From: Frankia alni ACN14a
Lineage (GTDB): Bacteria; Actinomycetota; Actinomycetes; Frankiales; Frankiaceae
DNA length: 64,000 bases
Direction of reading: 5' to 3'
NCBI RefSeq assembly: GCF_000058485.1
Contig: NC_008278.1
Span: 2,536,962 to 2,600,961 of the forward strand
How positions within the stretch are numbered: the stretch's first letter is position 1; the number at the start of each line of letters is the position of its first letter. Under the pieces are notes generated by a model. The model saw nothing but the letters and a program-made list of their open reading frames with translations. It searched no databases and was not told the DNA's origin. The position numbers were made by a program, and so were the translations under genes. This document shows, one piece after another, positions 21,402-31,135 of this stretch.

Positions 21402-21483
21402 CCTGCCCCGAACGGCGTGACCTGCCGGCCTAAATCGCGTAACGGGATGGTCGAAACGCGGTGAGTCCGGGACCATCGGAGGC

Positions 21484-22776
21484 GTGTCAGTTCCCAACCA
21501 GAAAGCGTCGCTGCCCAAGTCCTGGACGGTCTCCGAGTCGCTGAGCGGGGGGATGAAGCTCCCGTTCGTCGTCGGCCTCGACGATTCGGACACCCCCTAC
21601 GATGTCGTCGACGCGCTCGCGCTCGCTCCCTTCACGACCGGTGAACAGCCGTGGGCCCGCAGTGCGCGGGTGGATCGGCTCCGCCCCGGAGCGACCCTGT
21701 TGCCTTCCGGAGCGCGGGTGCTGCGCTCCGTCGTGGAAGAGTCCCGTGACTCCCGGCTGGCCGTGGGGGAGGGCTGGACGGTGCGGTCCGTGCGCTGGCG
21801 CGGTGGCGGCGGCGAGGTCACCGTGACGGCGGTCAGCGAGCAGCTCGCCCGGGGTGTGCTCGAGGATGTCCTGCGTTCGTCCGCGGCCGAGACCGGCTCG
21901 GACAGCTCCGTCAGCATGGGGTTCTGGTACCTGTCCGGCCAGCGTGGGCCGATCCGGACCAGCCGGCGGACCGCGACGACGAGGTGGTCGTCGATCCGGG
22001 ACAACTACGCCTCGGCGGCCCGGGACTCCCTCGACAAGCTCATGGCGATCCGCCGCGACAACGTGATCGGCCGGCTGATCCTGCTGCACGGGCCGGCCGG
22101 GACGGGCAAGACGACGGTGCTGCGCGCGCTGGCCAACGAGTGGCGCTCCTGGTGCCAGGTCGACTGCGTGCTCGACCCGGAGTCCCTGTTCGCCGACCCG
22201 GCCTACCTGATGGAGGTCGCGATCGGCTTCGACGACGACGGCGACCCCGACAGCGACTCCGCCGACGCCGACCACTCCGACGCCGCCGGCCACGCTGCCG
22301 GCGTCGGTGACGCCGCGGGCGTCGGTGGCTTCGACACCGCCGCGGACGGTGCCGTCGGCGGCGGGCAGGACGGCGAGGGTGACCGAATGGGCCAACCCGC
22401 CGTGCGCCGCTGGCGGCTGCTGGTGATCGAGGACTGCGACGAGCTGATCCGCGGGGACGGTCGCGGCGCCGCCGGACAGCAGCTGTCCCGGCTGCTCAAC
22501 CTCACCGACGGGCTCGTCGGCCAGGGCCGGGAGGTGCTCGTCGCTTTGACGACCAACGAGGACCTGTTCCGGCTGCATCCCGCGGTGGTGCGCCCGGGCC
22601 GGTGCCTGGCCCAGATCGAGGTGGGCGCCCTGCCCCACGCCGAGGCCGTCTCCTGGCTCGGCTCGACCGACGGGGTCGGCTCGACGATGACGCTCGCGGA
22701 GCTGTTCGCCCTGCGCGACGGCCGCGGTCTGCCCCGCCCGAGCGGCGGTGACACCCGCCACGGCCTCTACCTGTGA
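21484..22776 (+). CDS. DUF5925 domain / AAA-type ATPase
   Basis: A 430-residue protein. The N-terminal domain (residues about 25-170, containing DDSDTPYDVVDAL, TGEQPWARS and MGFWYLSG) matches DUF5925, and the C-terminal half is an AAA ATPase. Walker A is HGPAGTGKTT and Walker B is LLVIEDCDEL, followed by sensor 1 (VALTTNEDLF) and RPGRCLAQIEV. The substrate is unknown. An Asp/Ala/Gly-rich insertion between Walker A and B is repeat-like in DNA. The start is GTG with GGAGG only one base upstream, so initiation is unusual. An inverted repeat (GATGGTC at 21446, GACCATC at 21471) lies just before the start. Confidence 0.85.
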   Translation: MSVPNQKASLPKSWTVSESLSGGMKLPFVVGLDDSDTPYDVVDALALAPFTTGEQPWARSARVDRLRPGATLLPSGARVLRSVVEESRDSRLAVGEGWTVRSVRWRGGGGEVTVTAVSEQLARGVLEDVLRSSAAETGSDSSVSMGFWYLSGQRGPIRTSRRTATTRWSSIRDNYASAARDSLDKLMAIRRDNVIGRLILLHGPAGTGKTTVLRALANEWRSWCQVDCVLDPESLFADPAYLMEVAIGFDDDGDPDSDSADADHSDAAGHAAGVGDAAGVGGFDTAADGAVGGGQDGEGDRMGQPAVRRWRLLVIEDCDELIRGDGRGAAGQQLSRLLNLTDGLVGQGREVLVALTTNEDLFRLHPAVVRPGRCLAQIEVGALPHAEAVSWLGSTDGVGSTMTLAELFALRDGRGLPRPSGGDTRHGLYL

Positions 22777-22780
22777 TCGG

Positions 22781-22818
22781 ACCGGGGGTGTCAGGCCGCC
22801 CGGCGTGGCACCCCCGGT
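22781..22818. terminator. Bidirectional terminator between AAA ATPase and SRPBCC genes
   Basis: Ten-base perfect arms ACCGGGGGTG (22781-22790) and CACCCCCGGT (22809-22818) with an 18-base loop fill the 61-bp gap between two convergent genes, four bases after the ATPase stop. Confidence 0.6.
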
Positions 22819-22837
22819 GTACCAGGGCCCGTCCCGG

Positions 22838-23251
22838 TCAGGTCCGCCGGGCCTGGTCCGCGTGGACCAGGCGGCGCAGGGCGGCGCGGGCGAGCGGTGC
22901 GTAGGCCAACAGGACGGGCAGGGGTCCACGCAGCCGCAGCCAGGTGGAGGTACCGCCGTCCAGACAGGGCTCGACGCCGTGGTCGAGGGTGAGGTGCAGC
23001 GGGCCGAGCGTCACCCGCCAGGACCAGGTGCGGGCCAGTTCGTCGACGGCGGTGACGACGAAGCCGGCCGCCGGCGGTAGGAAGGACCGCACCTCACCGG
23101 TCATCCCGGGATGGATCCGGGTCTCCCCTCCGTCGACGCGTACGCCCACGACCTGCGGCGCCCACGCCGGCCAGCGGTCCGGCTCGGCGTAACGCCTCCA
23201 GCTCTCCGTCACCGGCGCCGGCCCCGACGCCTGGAGGAACAGCGTGGCCAT
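22838..23251 (-). CDS. SRPBCC (polyketide cyclase/START-like) family protein
   Basis: A 137-residue protein. The N-terminal strand, then the helix pair with [12 protein letters not shown], and the alternating beta pattern through [12 protein letters not shown] to a long C-terminal helix fit the SRPBCC helix-grip fold. Such proteins bind hydrophobic ligands or act as cyclases or dehydratases. No specific ligand can be inferred. ATG at 23251 is preferred to a TTG nine bases upstream. It is convergent with the AAA gene. The 316 bp upstream, shared with the carboxyltransferase gene, holds no other gene I can support. Confidence 0.7.
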   Translation of the reverse strand: MATLFLQASGPAPVTESWRRYAEPDRWPAWAPQVVGVRVDGGETRIHPGMTGEVRSFLPPAAGFVVTAVDELARTWSWRVTLGPLHLTLDHGVEPCLDGGTSTWLRLRGPLPVLLAYAPLARAALRRLVHADQARRT

Positions 23252-23567
23252 GGCAGGCAACGTTAGTGTGCCGGCAGGCGTCCTTCACGGTGAGCGCCGC
23301 AGATCGCGGCACCCGACGGGCCGGATCGTACCGAGCTACCCGCCGAATCCGGGTACCACCGCTAAGGTAAGCCGCAGTGGGGTCAACCGGTGCATTTCGG
23401 GTCGGCGGCGGGTGGTGCCGGTATCGGCGCGTCCGATTGCGCGGCCGGCGTGCCCGTATGCGGCGGCCGCGCAATCGGAGCGGTCGCGGCCGTCTCGGGT
23501 TGGAACGCGCCGACCTGGGGAAACGTCGCATTTGGCAACCTTGTGTTCAGCTTTGTGGGGAGTGATT

Positions 23568-25241
23568 GTGACGGCGGTGCGCAGCGGATCCATCGCCGGG
23601 CAGCGGTCCGCCGAGGTGCGCCGCGCCTCGGCGATGCCGGTCCTGGCCAGCCGGGTGGATGCCACCGGCGAGCAGGCCCGGCGCAACGCCGAGGGGCACT
23701 GGCACGCCGTGACCGATCTGCAGGAGCGCCTGGCAGTCGCGGCCGTCGGCGGTTCGCAGCAGGCCCGGGCGCGGCATGTCGCCCGCGGCAAGCTGCTGCC
23801 CCGGGACCGCGTCGACACGTTGCTCGACCGCGGCAGTCCCTTCCTGGAGCTGTCCCCGCTCGCCGCGAACGGGCTGTACGACGACCCGGTGCCGGGGGCG
23901 GGCATCATCACCGGGATCGGCCGGATCGCCGGCCGGGAATGTGTGGTCGTCGCCAACGACGCCACCGTGAAGGGCGGCACCTATTACCCGCTGACGGTGA
24001 AGAAGCACCTGCGCGCCCAGGAGGTGGCGCTGCACAACCGGCTGCCCTGTGTCTATCTGGTGGACTCCGGCGGCGCCTTCCTTCCCCTGCAGGATCAGGT
24101 GTTTCCGGACCGGGAGCATTTCGGGCGCATCTTCTTCAACCAGGCGCGGATGTCGTCGCTGGGCATCGCCCAGATCGCCGCGGTGCTGGGGTCCTGCACG
24201 GCCGGCGGCGCCTACGTCCCGGCGATGGCGGACGAGGCGGTCATCGTCCGCGACCAGGGGACGATCTTCCTGGGCGGCCCGCCGCTGGTGAAGGCCGCGA
24301 CCGGGGAGGTGGTGACGGCCGAGGAGCTCGGCGGCGGCCTGCTGCACGCGCGCACCTCGGGGGTGACCGACCACCTGGCCGAGGACGACGCGCACGCCCT
24401 GCGGATCGTCCGGTCGATCGTGGCGAACCTGGCGCCGCGTGCCCCCCGGCCGTGGACGGTCGAGCCCACCGAGGAGCCCGCCGTGGACCCGGCCGGCCTT
24501 TATGCGGCGGTGCCGACGGACTCGCGGACGCCGTATGACGTGCGGGAGGTGATCGCGCGGATCGTGGACGGGAGTCGGTTCGCGGAGTTCAAGCGGGAGT
24601 ACGGGTCGACGTTGGTGACCGGCACGGCGCGGTTGCATGGTCATCCGGTGGGGATCGTGGCGAACAACGGGGTGTTGTTCGGGGAGTCGGCGTTGAAGGG
24701 GGCGCATTTCATCGAGTTGTGTGACCAGCGGGGGATTCCGTTGGTGTTCCTGCAGAACATCTCGGGGTTCATGGTGGGGCGGGAGTACGAGGCGGGTGGT
24801 ATTGCGAAGCACGGGGCGAAGATGGTGACGGCGGTGGCGTGTGCGCGGGTGCCGAAGTTCACGGTGGTGATCGGGGGTAGTTTCGGTGCGGGGAACTACT
24901 CGATGTGTGGGCGGGCGTATTCGCCGCGGTTTCTGTGGATGTGGCCGAACGCGCGGATCTCGGTGATGGGTGGGGAGCAGGCCGCAGCGGTGCTCGCCAC
25001 CGTCCGCCGGGACCAGGTCGCGGCGGCCGGCGTCGACTGGAGCGACGCGGACGAGGCCGCGTTCCGCGGGCCGGTCCTGGACCGTTACGCGGAGCAGGGT
25101 AGCCCCTACTACTCGACGGCACGGCTCTGGGACGACGGAGTCATCGACCCCGCCGACACCCGTATGGTGCTGGGTCTGGGGCTGTCGGTGGCCGCGAACG
25201 CCTCGCTGGAGCCGGTCCGCTACGGCGTGTTTCGGATGTGA
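23568..25241 (+). CDS. Acyl-CoA carboxylase carboxyltransferase (beta) subunit, methylcrotonyl/geranyl-CoA type
   Basis: A 557-residue carboxyltransferase that moves CO2 from carboxybiotin to an acyl-CoA. Both crotonase-fold halves are present: [49 protein letters not shown] in the first, and [15 protein letters not shown] and [15 protein letters not shown] in the second. These motifs are closest to methylcrotonoyl-CoA carboxylase beta (LiuB/AccD1). GTG at 23568 follows GGGGA by six bases; the longer frame upstream is not conserved. Bases about 24500-24979 use mostly G- and T-ending codons with TTG leucines, unlike the rest. It lies 61 bp upstream of the biotin subunit, in the same operon. 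Confidence 0.9.
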   Translation: MTAVRSGSIAGQRSAEVRRASAMPVLASRVDATGEQARRNAEGHWHAVTDLQERLAVAAVGGSQQARARHVARGKLLPRDRVDTLLDRGSPFLELSPLAANGLYDDPVPGAGIITGIGRIAGRECVVVANDATVKGGTYYPLTVKKHLRAQEVALHNRLPCVYLVDSGGAFLPLQDQVFPDREHFGRIFFNQARMSSLGIAQIAAVLGSCTAGGAYVPAMADEAVIVRDQGTIFLGGPPLVKAATGEVVTAEELGGGLLHARTSGVTDHLAEDDAHALRIVRSIVANLAPRAPRPWTVEPTEEPAVDPAGLYAAVPTDSRTPYDVREVIARIVDGSRFAEFKREYGSTLVTGTARLHGHPVGIVANNGVLFGESALKGAHFIELCDQRGIPLVFLQNISGFMVGREYEAGGIAKHGAKMVTAVACARVPKFTVVIGGSFGAGNYSMCGRAYSPRFLWMWPNARISVMGGEQAAAVLATVRRDQVAAAGVDWSDADEAAFRGPVLDRYAEQGSPYYSTARLWDDGVIDPADTRMVLGLGLSVAANASLEPVRYGVFRM

Positions 25242-25302
25242 ACGAAGAGGCGAGGACGTGGTCGGCCGGTGGGCGAGGGGACTACAGACGTGAGGATCAA
25301 GG

Positions 25303-28041
25303 GTGTCAGCCGCTGACCCGTCGACCTGGAACCACGCGGGCGCCGTCGCGACCGGTCCGGCCCCCGCACAGCGCCGCGCCGGACCGGGCCCGTCCACCCG
25401 GGGCGCCGGACTGCCGGGGCTGGCGTTCTCGTCCGTGCTCGTCGCCAACCGCGGGGAGATCGCCGTCCGGATCATCCGCACCCTGCGCGATCTCGGCATC
25501 CGCTCGATCGCCGTGTACTCGGACGCGGACGCCGGCGCCCGCCACGTCCGCGAGGCCGACGTCGCGGTGCGCCTGGGGCCCACGCCGGCCCGGGAAAGCT
25601 ACCTGGACATCGACGCGATCGTCGAGGCCGCGCAGGCCTGTGGGGCGCAGGCCGTCCATCCCGGCTACGGCTTCCTCGCCGAGAACGCCGCCTTCGTCCG
25701 GGCCTGCGAGAACGCCGGCCTGTTCTTCATCGGCCCGTCGGTCGCCGCCGTCGAGGTGATGGGTGACAAGATCGTTGCGCGGCGGACCGTCGCCGAGGTC
25801 GGCGTGGCCGTGGTGCCGGGCCGGTCGTCGCCCGCCATGACCGACGACGCCATCACCGAGGCCGCGGGCCAGCTCGGCTACCCGGTCCTGGTCAAGCCGT
25901 CGGCCGGCGGCGGCGGCAAGGGCATGCGGGTCGTGCGCGCACCGGGGGAGATGGCCGCCGCCCTCGCCTCGGCCCGCCGGGAGGCCAGCGCCGCCTTCGG
26001 TGACGACACCCTGTTCGTGGAACGGCTCATCGCCCGTCCCCGCCACGTCGAGGTGCAGGTCCTCGCCGACACCCACGGCACCGTGCTGCACCTGGGGGAA
26101 CGCGAGTGCAGCCTGCAGCGGCGCCACCAGAAGATCGTCGAGGAGGCGCCCTCGCCGCTGCTCGACGCGCGTACCCGGGAACGGCTCGGTGCCGCGGCCG
26201 TCGCGGTGGCCGGCGCCGTCGGCTACGTCGGCGCCGGCACGGTCGAGTTCATCCTGTCCGCCGACGCGCCCGACGAGTTCTACTTCATGGAGATGAACAC
26301 CCGCCTGCAGGTGGAGCACGCGGTGACCGAACTGGTCACCGGGGTGGACCTGGTCGCCGAGCAGATCCGGATCGCGGCCGGCGAGCCGCTGCGCTTCGCT
26401 CAGGCCGACGTCCGCCTCACCGGCCACGCCATGGAGGCCCGCGTCTACGCGGAGGACCCCGCACGCGGCTTCCTGCCGACCGGCGGGGTCGTCCTCGCCT
26501 TTCGCGAGCCCGCGGGGCAGGCCATCCGCGTCGACGCCGGTATCGCCGCCGGCGACACCGTCGGCACTGCCTACGACCCGATGCTCGCCAAGATCATCGC
26601 CTGGGGGCCCGACCGGCCGGCCGCGATCGCCCGGCTCGACGCCGCGCTCGCCGCCACCGTGCTGCTCGGCGTGACCACCAACATCGGCTTTCTGCGCGCG
26701 CTGCTCGGCCATCCCGACGTCGTCGCCGGCCGCCTTGACACCGGTCTGGTCGAACGCGACCTCGTCGCGCTCACCGTCGACGAGCTGCCCGGCGAGGCCA
26801 TCCTCGGCTACGCCCTGGCCCGGCTGCTCGCGCTGCAGCCGGTCGGCCCGCTCATCGACCCCTGGGACATCCCCTCCGGCTGGCGCCCCGGCGAGCCCGC
26901 GTGGCTGAGCTGGGACGTGCTCATCCCGGGTCGCGGTTCCCACCCGGGCGGCGGCACTGATCTGGTTGGCGGCACTGATCTGGCTGGTGGCACAGATGTG
27001 GCTGGTGGCACAGATGTGGCTGGTGGCACCGATCTGGCTGGCGGGTCGGGCCCGGTCGGTGGCGCCGCTGCTGGCGGGTTCGGCCCGGCTGGCGGCGCCG
27101 CTGCTGGGGGCGGCCCCGGCGAGGTCCTGGCGGGCGGCGGTGCCGCCGGTGGTGGCCCTGGCGGTGGTGGCTTCGCGGGTAACGGCTCTGTCGGCGGTGG
27201 CATCGTCGTCGACGGTGCAGCGCCGGGACCCGGCGCAGGTCGGCTTCTCGCTGGAGCCGTGCCGGCCGTCCCGGTGGGGGAGGGTGATCCGGCGGCGTTG
27301 AGGCCGACCGGCGGTGGCGCCCAACCCGGTGGCGCCGCGGCCAATGGCGCCGTGCCCGGTGGAGTCGCGCCGGGAGGTGTCGTGCCCGGTGGTGCCGCGC
27401 CGGGAGGCGTCGAGCCCGGCGGTGCCGTGGCCGGGCCGCGGGCGGCGACCGTGCGGGTCAGCGCCCGGGGCACGCCGGGCGCCGCGCGGGTCCGCCTCGC
27501 CGACGGGCCACCGGTCGCCGCGTCGGTTCGCCAGATCGGCGACGATCTGCTGGTCACGATCGGTTCGGTCACCACCCGCTGGGCGTTCGCGTGGGCGGCC
27601 ACCGAGGGTGAGCAGGGTCCGGCGGATCCCCTGCACTCCGCCCCGGCCGGGGCCGGGGCCCGCGGACTGAACGCCGCCACGGGCGGACCCTCCCCCGCCG
27701 GGGAGCTGCTCTGGCTGGGGCGGGAGGGACGGGCCTGGGAGTTGGCCGAAGCGGTGCCCGTGGCCGGAGCGGAGGTGGCCTCGGCCGCGGGCGGCCAGGC
27801 GCGCAGCCCCATGCCGGGCACGGTGATCGCCGTCCTCGTCGAGCCGGGCATGTCCGTCACCGACGGGCAGTCGCTGGTCGTCGTCGAGGCGATGAAGATG
27901 GAGCATCCCGTCTCGGCGCCGACCGCCGGAGTCGTCGCCACGGTACTGGTCCGCCCCGGCGACCTCGTCGCTGTCGACCAGGTTCTGGCGGTCGTCTCGG
28001 CGTCACCGGATTCCCCCGATCCGTCCGCCGCGATTCCCTGA
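25303..28041 (+). CDS. Acyl-CoA carboxylase biotin carboxylase/BCCP (alpha) subunit with long Gly-rich linker
   Basis: A 912-residue protein. The biotin carboxylase part covers residues about 45-490 (ATP-grasp [14 protein letters not shown], then [14 protein letters not shown]). The C-terminal biotinyl domain carries the biotinylation site EAMKM, with the acceptor Lys at about residue 865. Between them residues about 545-710 form an unusually long Gly/Ala/Pro-rich linker, including five GGTD(L/V)A repeats from five 18-bp units at 26953-27042. The GTG start has GAGG eight bases upstream. With the preceding carboxyltransferase it forms a complete acyl-CoA carboxylase, probably for branched-chain amino acid or isoprenoid breakdown; acetyl- or propionyl-CoA are alternatives. 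Confidence 0.9.
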   Translation: MSAADPSTWNHAGAVATGPAPAQRRAGPGPSTRGAGLPGLAFSSVLVANRGEIAVRIIRTLRDLGIRSIAVYSDADAGARHVREADVAVRLGPTPARESYLDIDAIVEAAQACGAQAVHPGYGFLAENAAFVRACENAGLFFIGPSVAAVEVMGDKIVARRTVAEVGVAVVPGRSSPAMTDDAITEAAGQLGYPVLVKPSAGGGGKGMRVVRAPGEMAAALASARREASAAFGDDTLFVERLIARPRHVEVQVLADTHGTVLHLGERECSLQRRHQKIVEEAPSPLLDARTRERLGAAAVAVAGAVGYVGAGTVEFILSADAPDEFYFMEMNTRLQVEHAVTELVTGVDLVAEQIRIAAGEPLRFAQADVRLTGHAMEARVYAEDPARGFLPTGGVVLAFREPAGQAIRVDAGIAAGDTVGTAYDPMLAKIIAWGPDRPAAIARLDAALAATVLLGVTTNIGFLRALLGHPDVVAGRLDTGLVERDLVALTVDELPGEAILGYALARLLALQPVGPLIDPWDIPSGWRPGEPAWLSWDVLIPGRGSHPGGGTDLVGGTDLAGGTDVAGGTDVAGGTDLAGGSGPVGGAAAGGFGPAGGAAAGGGPGEVLAGGGAAGGGPGGGGFAGNGSVGGGIVVDGAAPGPGAGRLLAGAVPAVPVGEGDPAALRPTGGGAQPGGAAANGAVPGGVAPGGVVPGGAAPGGVEPGGAVAGPRAATVRVSARGTPGAARVRLADGPPVAASVRQIGDDLLVTIGSVTTRWAFAWAATEGEQGPADPLHSAPAGAGARGLNAATGGPSPAGELLWLGREGRAWELAEAVPVAGAEVASAAGGQARSPMPGTVIAVLVEPGMSVTDGQSLVVVEAMKMEHPVSAPTAGVVATVLVRPGDLVAVDQVLAVVSASPDSPDPSAAIP

Positions 28042-28069
28042 CCGCTGGAACGACTTCGGACCTGCTCGT

Positions 28070-30226
28070 TCAGCCTGCCCGGCGCCCGGTGCGTTCGTCG
28101 CCGTCGCGCAGAGCGGTCATCCGGTCGACGAGCGTTGCGCGGGCCTCGTCCTCACCGAGCCCGACGAGGTCCACCGACGCGACGAGGCCCAGCCAGCCCG
28201 GCGGATCGCAGTGCTCGACCCGGATCGTGACCAGCCGGCTGCCACGGGCCGTGGTCGTCGCCGGAAAGGCCTCCCGCCACTCGGCGCTGCGCTGCACCTC
28301 GCGCAGATAGGCGGGGGAGAGCACGACGAGCGTTCGCGGCGCCTGGGCGACGGCGTCCGCCAGGGAGACGGCGGTGCCCGACCCGAGGTCTTCGTCCGCG
28401 CCGCCAGGGCTGCCGTGATCATCGTGGTTGGGGTCGTCGGGGCCGTCGGAGCCGGCGTCATCGGGGTCGGTGTCATCGAGGTCGGGGTGCGGCAGGACTC
28501 GCCAGCCCGCCGCCTCGAGATGCCAGCTGATCCAGTCCGCCCACGCGGCATCGGCCCGGGCATGGGAGAGGAGCAGGTCGACCGAGGATCCGCCGGCACG
28601 CGCGCTGCCCGCGACGCCGTCCGCGCTGGGCGGGGATGAGCGGAATCCGCCGATGGCGGCGCCCTCGGGTCCGCCGTTCGCGGTGCGGGCGACCGGCGGT
28701 TCGGGGGTTGGCGGGGCGGCCCCGTCCGCGGCGGCCCGCGGCACGCTGTGCTGCCCCCGATCGATGTTCTCCGGGGCGCAGGGCTGGCGGCGGGAACGCC
28801 CGTTACCAGCGTTGCCCGGGTCGGCGTTGTCCGGGTCGGCTGGCTGCGCCTGGCCTGGTAGGTCGAGGGTGTGTCGGTCGGGGCCGGTCGGGGCCGGGCT
28901 GGGCTGGTCGGGGCTGGGCCGGCCGAGGGTGTGCTGGTCGAGGGTGTGCTGGTCGAGGGTGTGCTGGTCGAGGGTGTGCTGGTCGAGGGTGTGCTGGTCG
29001 AGGAAGGCGGCGGCGGCGTTCGCGGCGAGGCGCAGGAACCAGCCTCGGTCCTCCTCGCGGGTCGACGTCCGGCCGAGACAGGTCAGGGCGCAGGCCAGCA
29101 GGGACAGCGGTAGCTGGTCGCGCCACTGCTCGACCAGGTCGGCCGCTCGGGCCCACCGCTGCCCGGCGGCGCGGACCCGGTCGATGAACAGCCACAGCCA
29201 CTGGGGCAGCAGGGCCCCGTCGAGGTCCGGGTCGAGCAGCACATCGATCGTGGCGGTGCGCTGGGCCGGGGAGAGTTCGACGAGCGTCCGGGCGAGGACG
29301 TGCAGCACGAGATGGGTGGGATCGCGGGTGAGCACGGCGTCGGCGGCGTAGCGCGACAGGTCGATGAGTTGGAAGGCCGCGTTCGCGTCGCGCAGGTCGG
29401 TCGGGATGAGGATGTTCTCGACGTGCAGGTCCCCGTGGGCGCGGCCGACGAACGTGGGCAGCCGCAGGCCTGCCGTCCGACTGGAGTCCAGGACCAGCGC
29501 GAACGGGTTGGGCAGGGGGTGGTCCTCCGCCTCGACGGTGATGGTGGGCCCGGGATGCGCGGCGGCGAGGCGGTGCAGCCGGCTGCCGGGGGCCAGCCGG
29601 TCGCCGAGCTGGCGGCCGAGGATGGTCGGCACGTCCATCGACGGCAGGTGCGTCCGTCCCGCCCAGTCGGTGAGAACGGATCCGACGACCGCGGCGCTGA
29701 CGTCGGCGAAGGCGGCGGCGGCGTTGGCGGCCGGCCGGGGGAAGGCGGGCTGGGGGCCCCAGGACCGGGTCGGCCCCGCCCCGCGGACCGGGCGGGGCGG
29801 ATGCAGGACGGCGTCCAGCACCGTGTGCAGGGTGATCGGGTCGCGCAGGCTGCCGCCGGCCACCCGCTGGAAGACGAACCAGCGCCCGTCGCCGACCGGG
29901 ACGGGCTGGTGGACGGGCTGGGTGAGGTGGTTCCGGGCGAAGTCCCGGGATTCGGTCAATGCGCGGCGGTGGCGGGCGAACTCGCCGGGTTGGGGATCCT
30001 CCGCGGTGCCCGGCGCCCGGTCCAGCTTCATGATCAGCTGGCGGGCGCCCTCGTGGGGGTCCTCCGCGAGGACGGCGGCGACCAGCGCCGCGGACCGACC
30101 GCCGATGAGCCAGCGGACCAGCCGCATGGTGGTTTCGGTCTGGGAGCACCACTGCCGCAGCGCGGTCACGGCGGCGTCGTCCAGCTCGGTCTGCAGTGGC
30201 TCGTCCAGCCAACGGGAGGACACCAT
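28070..30226 (-). CDS. APH-like kinase fold / repeat linker / TIR domain fusion protein
   Basis: A 718-residue protein from ATG 30226 (AGGAG two bases upstream; GTG 30223 is also possible). Residues about 35-350 resemble aminoglycoside-phosphotransferase/choline-kinase folds, with the catalytic loop GRAHGDLHVENILI and the metal segment LIDLSRYA in place of DFE or DWE. Residues about 410-435 are five LDQHT repeats encoded by 15-bp units (28931-29003). After a disordered linker, residues about 555-710 form a TIR domain: VDLLLSHARADAAWADWI, an Asp-rich insertion, VVLSPAYL and the SAEWRE segment that would carry the catalytic Glu. TIR domains often cleave NAD in immunity; activity here is inferred. 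It is convergent with the carboxylase gene. Confidence 0.8.
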   Translation of the reverse strand: MVSSRWLDEPLQTELDDAAVTALRQWCSQTETTMRLVRWLIGGRSAALVAAVLAEDPHEGARQLIMKLDRAPGTAEDPQPGEFARHRRALTESRDFARNHLTQPVHQPVPVGDGRWFVFQRVAGGSLRDPITLHTVLDAVLHPPRPVRGAGPTRSWGPQPAFPRPAANAAAAFADVSAAVVGSVLTDWAGRTHLPSMDVPTILGRQLGDRLAPGSRLHRLAAAHPGPTITVEAEDHPLPNPFALVLDSSRTAGLRLPTFVGRAHGDLHVENILIPTDLRDANAAFQLIDLSRYAADAVLTRDPTHLVLHVLARTLVELSPAQRTATIDVLLDPDLDGALLPQWLWLFIDRVRAAGQRWARAADLVEQWRDQLPLSLLACALTCLGRTSTREEDRGWFLRLAANAAAAFLDQHTLDQHTLDQHTLDQHTLDQHTLGRPSPDQPSPAPTGPDRHTLDLPGQAQPADPDNADPGNAGNGRSRRQPCAPENIDRGQHSVPRAAADGAAPPTPEPPVARTANGGPEGAAIGGFRSSPPSADGVAGSARAGGSSVDLLLSHARADAAWADWISWHLEAAGWRVLPHPDLDDTDPDDAGSDGPDDPNHDDHGSPGGADEDLGSGTAVSLADAVAQAPRTLVVLSPAYLREVQRSAEWREAFPATTTARGSRLVTIRVEHCDPPGWLGLVASVDLVGLGEDEARATLVDRMTALRDGDERTGRRAG

Positions 30227-30548
30227 GACTCCTGGGAACACGTGTTCGCGGATTACGGGATTGCTTCCTGGTGACGCGCCGAGAATACCGCCCGGATTCT
30301 CGGTCGCCGCCCCGCGATCGGCGACAGGTCAGTTTTTGGCGCTCATCACGGACGTCCCCGCTGGCCGTTTTTCCGGCGACGGGTGACAGCGGTGGAAGCC
30401 AGCCGTGACGGCGGGACAACCGGGCGTGTGGGGTCGGCTCACGTGACCGCCCGCCGTATACGACGGGTTCCCGGTCGGCCGTGATGGTTACCGGCCGCCT
30501 CTTCCTGGCGGCCGTCCTTCCGAACTTGTTCGCAACATCGAACCGTCG

Positions 30549-30565
30549 TGTACGACGTTGTACGG
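30549..30565 (+). promoter_or_regulatory. Palindromic element, copy 1
   Basis: TGTACGACGTTGTACGG: two GTAC half-sites 10 bp apart around a nearly symmetric centre. It matches copy 2 at 31011-31027 at 16 of 17 positions. It lies about 320 bases upstream of the TIR-fusion start. Candidate operator. Confidence 0.5.
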
Positions 30566-31010
30566 ATTTGCCGCCCGGGTCTTTTCGAGCAGTCCGGCAC
30601 GCGGTTGTCTGGAGCCGCCGAAGGGTCGCTGCCGCCGCAGCCGCATGATCTGCACCTCCGCGGCACCGGAGGTGGCTGGTCGACGGCCGCGCCCTCGGTT
30701 CGCCGCCGGAGCGGACCTGCCTTCGGGGGGAGGCCCGCTCCGGCGGTCGGCGTCGACGGTCGCCGCGGCCGCGCTGCGGCGACCGGGTCGATGTTCGCCG
30801 TCGCCGCGGACCTTGCAGCGAGACGTCCGGCCGGGACATTGCCAGGCCGGGACACTGCCACGACCCGCGGTCTTCTTCGGTAGCGCCCGTGAACCCGGCG
30901 AATGATCGGCGGCGCGTATCGAAGCGGTCACCTTACTGCAATAAGCCTCGGCTCGTCGCCACTTCCGGTGGGACGCACGCGAGGTGTTGCGGCGCGCACT
31001 CGCCGCTGTC

Positions 31011-31027
31011 TGTACGACCTTGTACGG
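31011..31027 (+). promoter_or_regulatory. Palindromic element, copy 2
   Basis: TGTACGACCTTGTACGG, the second copy in the same orientation, 109 bases before the UbiA-like ATG. Two copies flanking one intergenic region suggest a shared regulator for the divergent genes. Confidence 0.5.
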
Positions 31028-31135
31028 CGATGCGCGACCGCCTTTCCTCGCTGTCCCCAATGGGTTTTCCTCGACAGGCTGCGATCGCCCGTGAGCGCAG
31101 TGCTCGGGGGACGCGAGAAACGGTCGTGAGGTCGG

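Larger units (their letters stand above)
30227..31135. other. 909-bp intergenic region between divergent TIR-fusion and UbiA-like genes
   Basis: No reading frame here looks protein-coding: the frames on both strands are Arg/Pro-rich and share no domain. The base composition is a little less GC-rich than its neighbours around 30520-30570 and 30900-31080. The region holds two near-identical palindromic elements (30549 and 31011) and presumably the divergent promoters. A small RNA cannot be excluded. Confidence 0.6.

Noticed and set aside
23244-23567. An N-terminal extension of the carboxyltransferase
   Set aside because: Not conserved in composition, and a GTG with a good ribosome-binding site occurs where the family sequence begins.
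30439-30861. Open frames in the intergenic region between the TIR-fusion and UbiA-like genes
   Set aside because: Products are Arg/Pro-rich with no domain, several frames are open at once, and no convincing ribosome-binding site is present.
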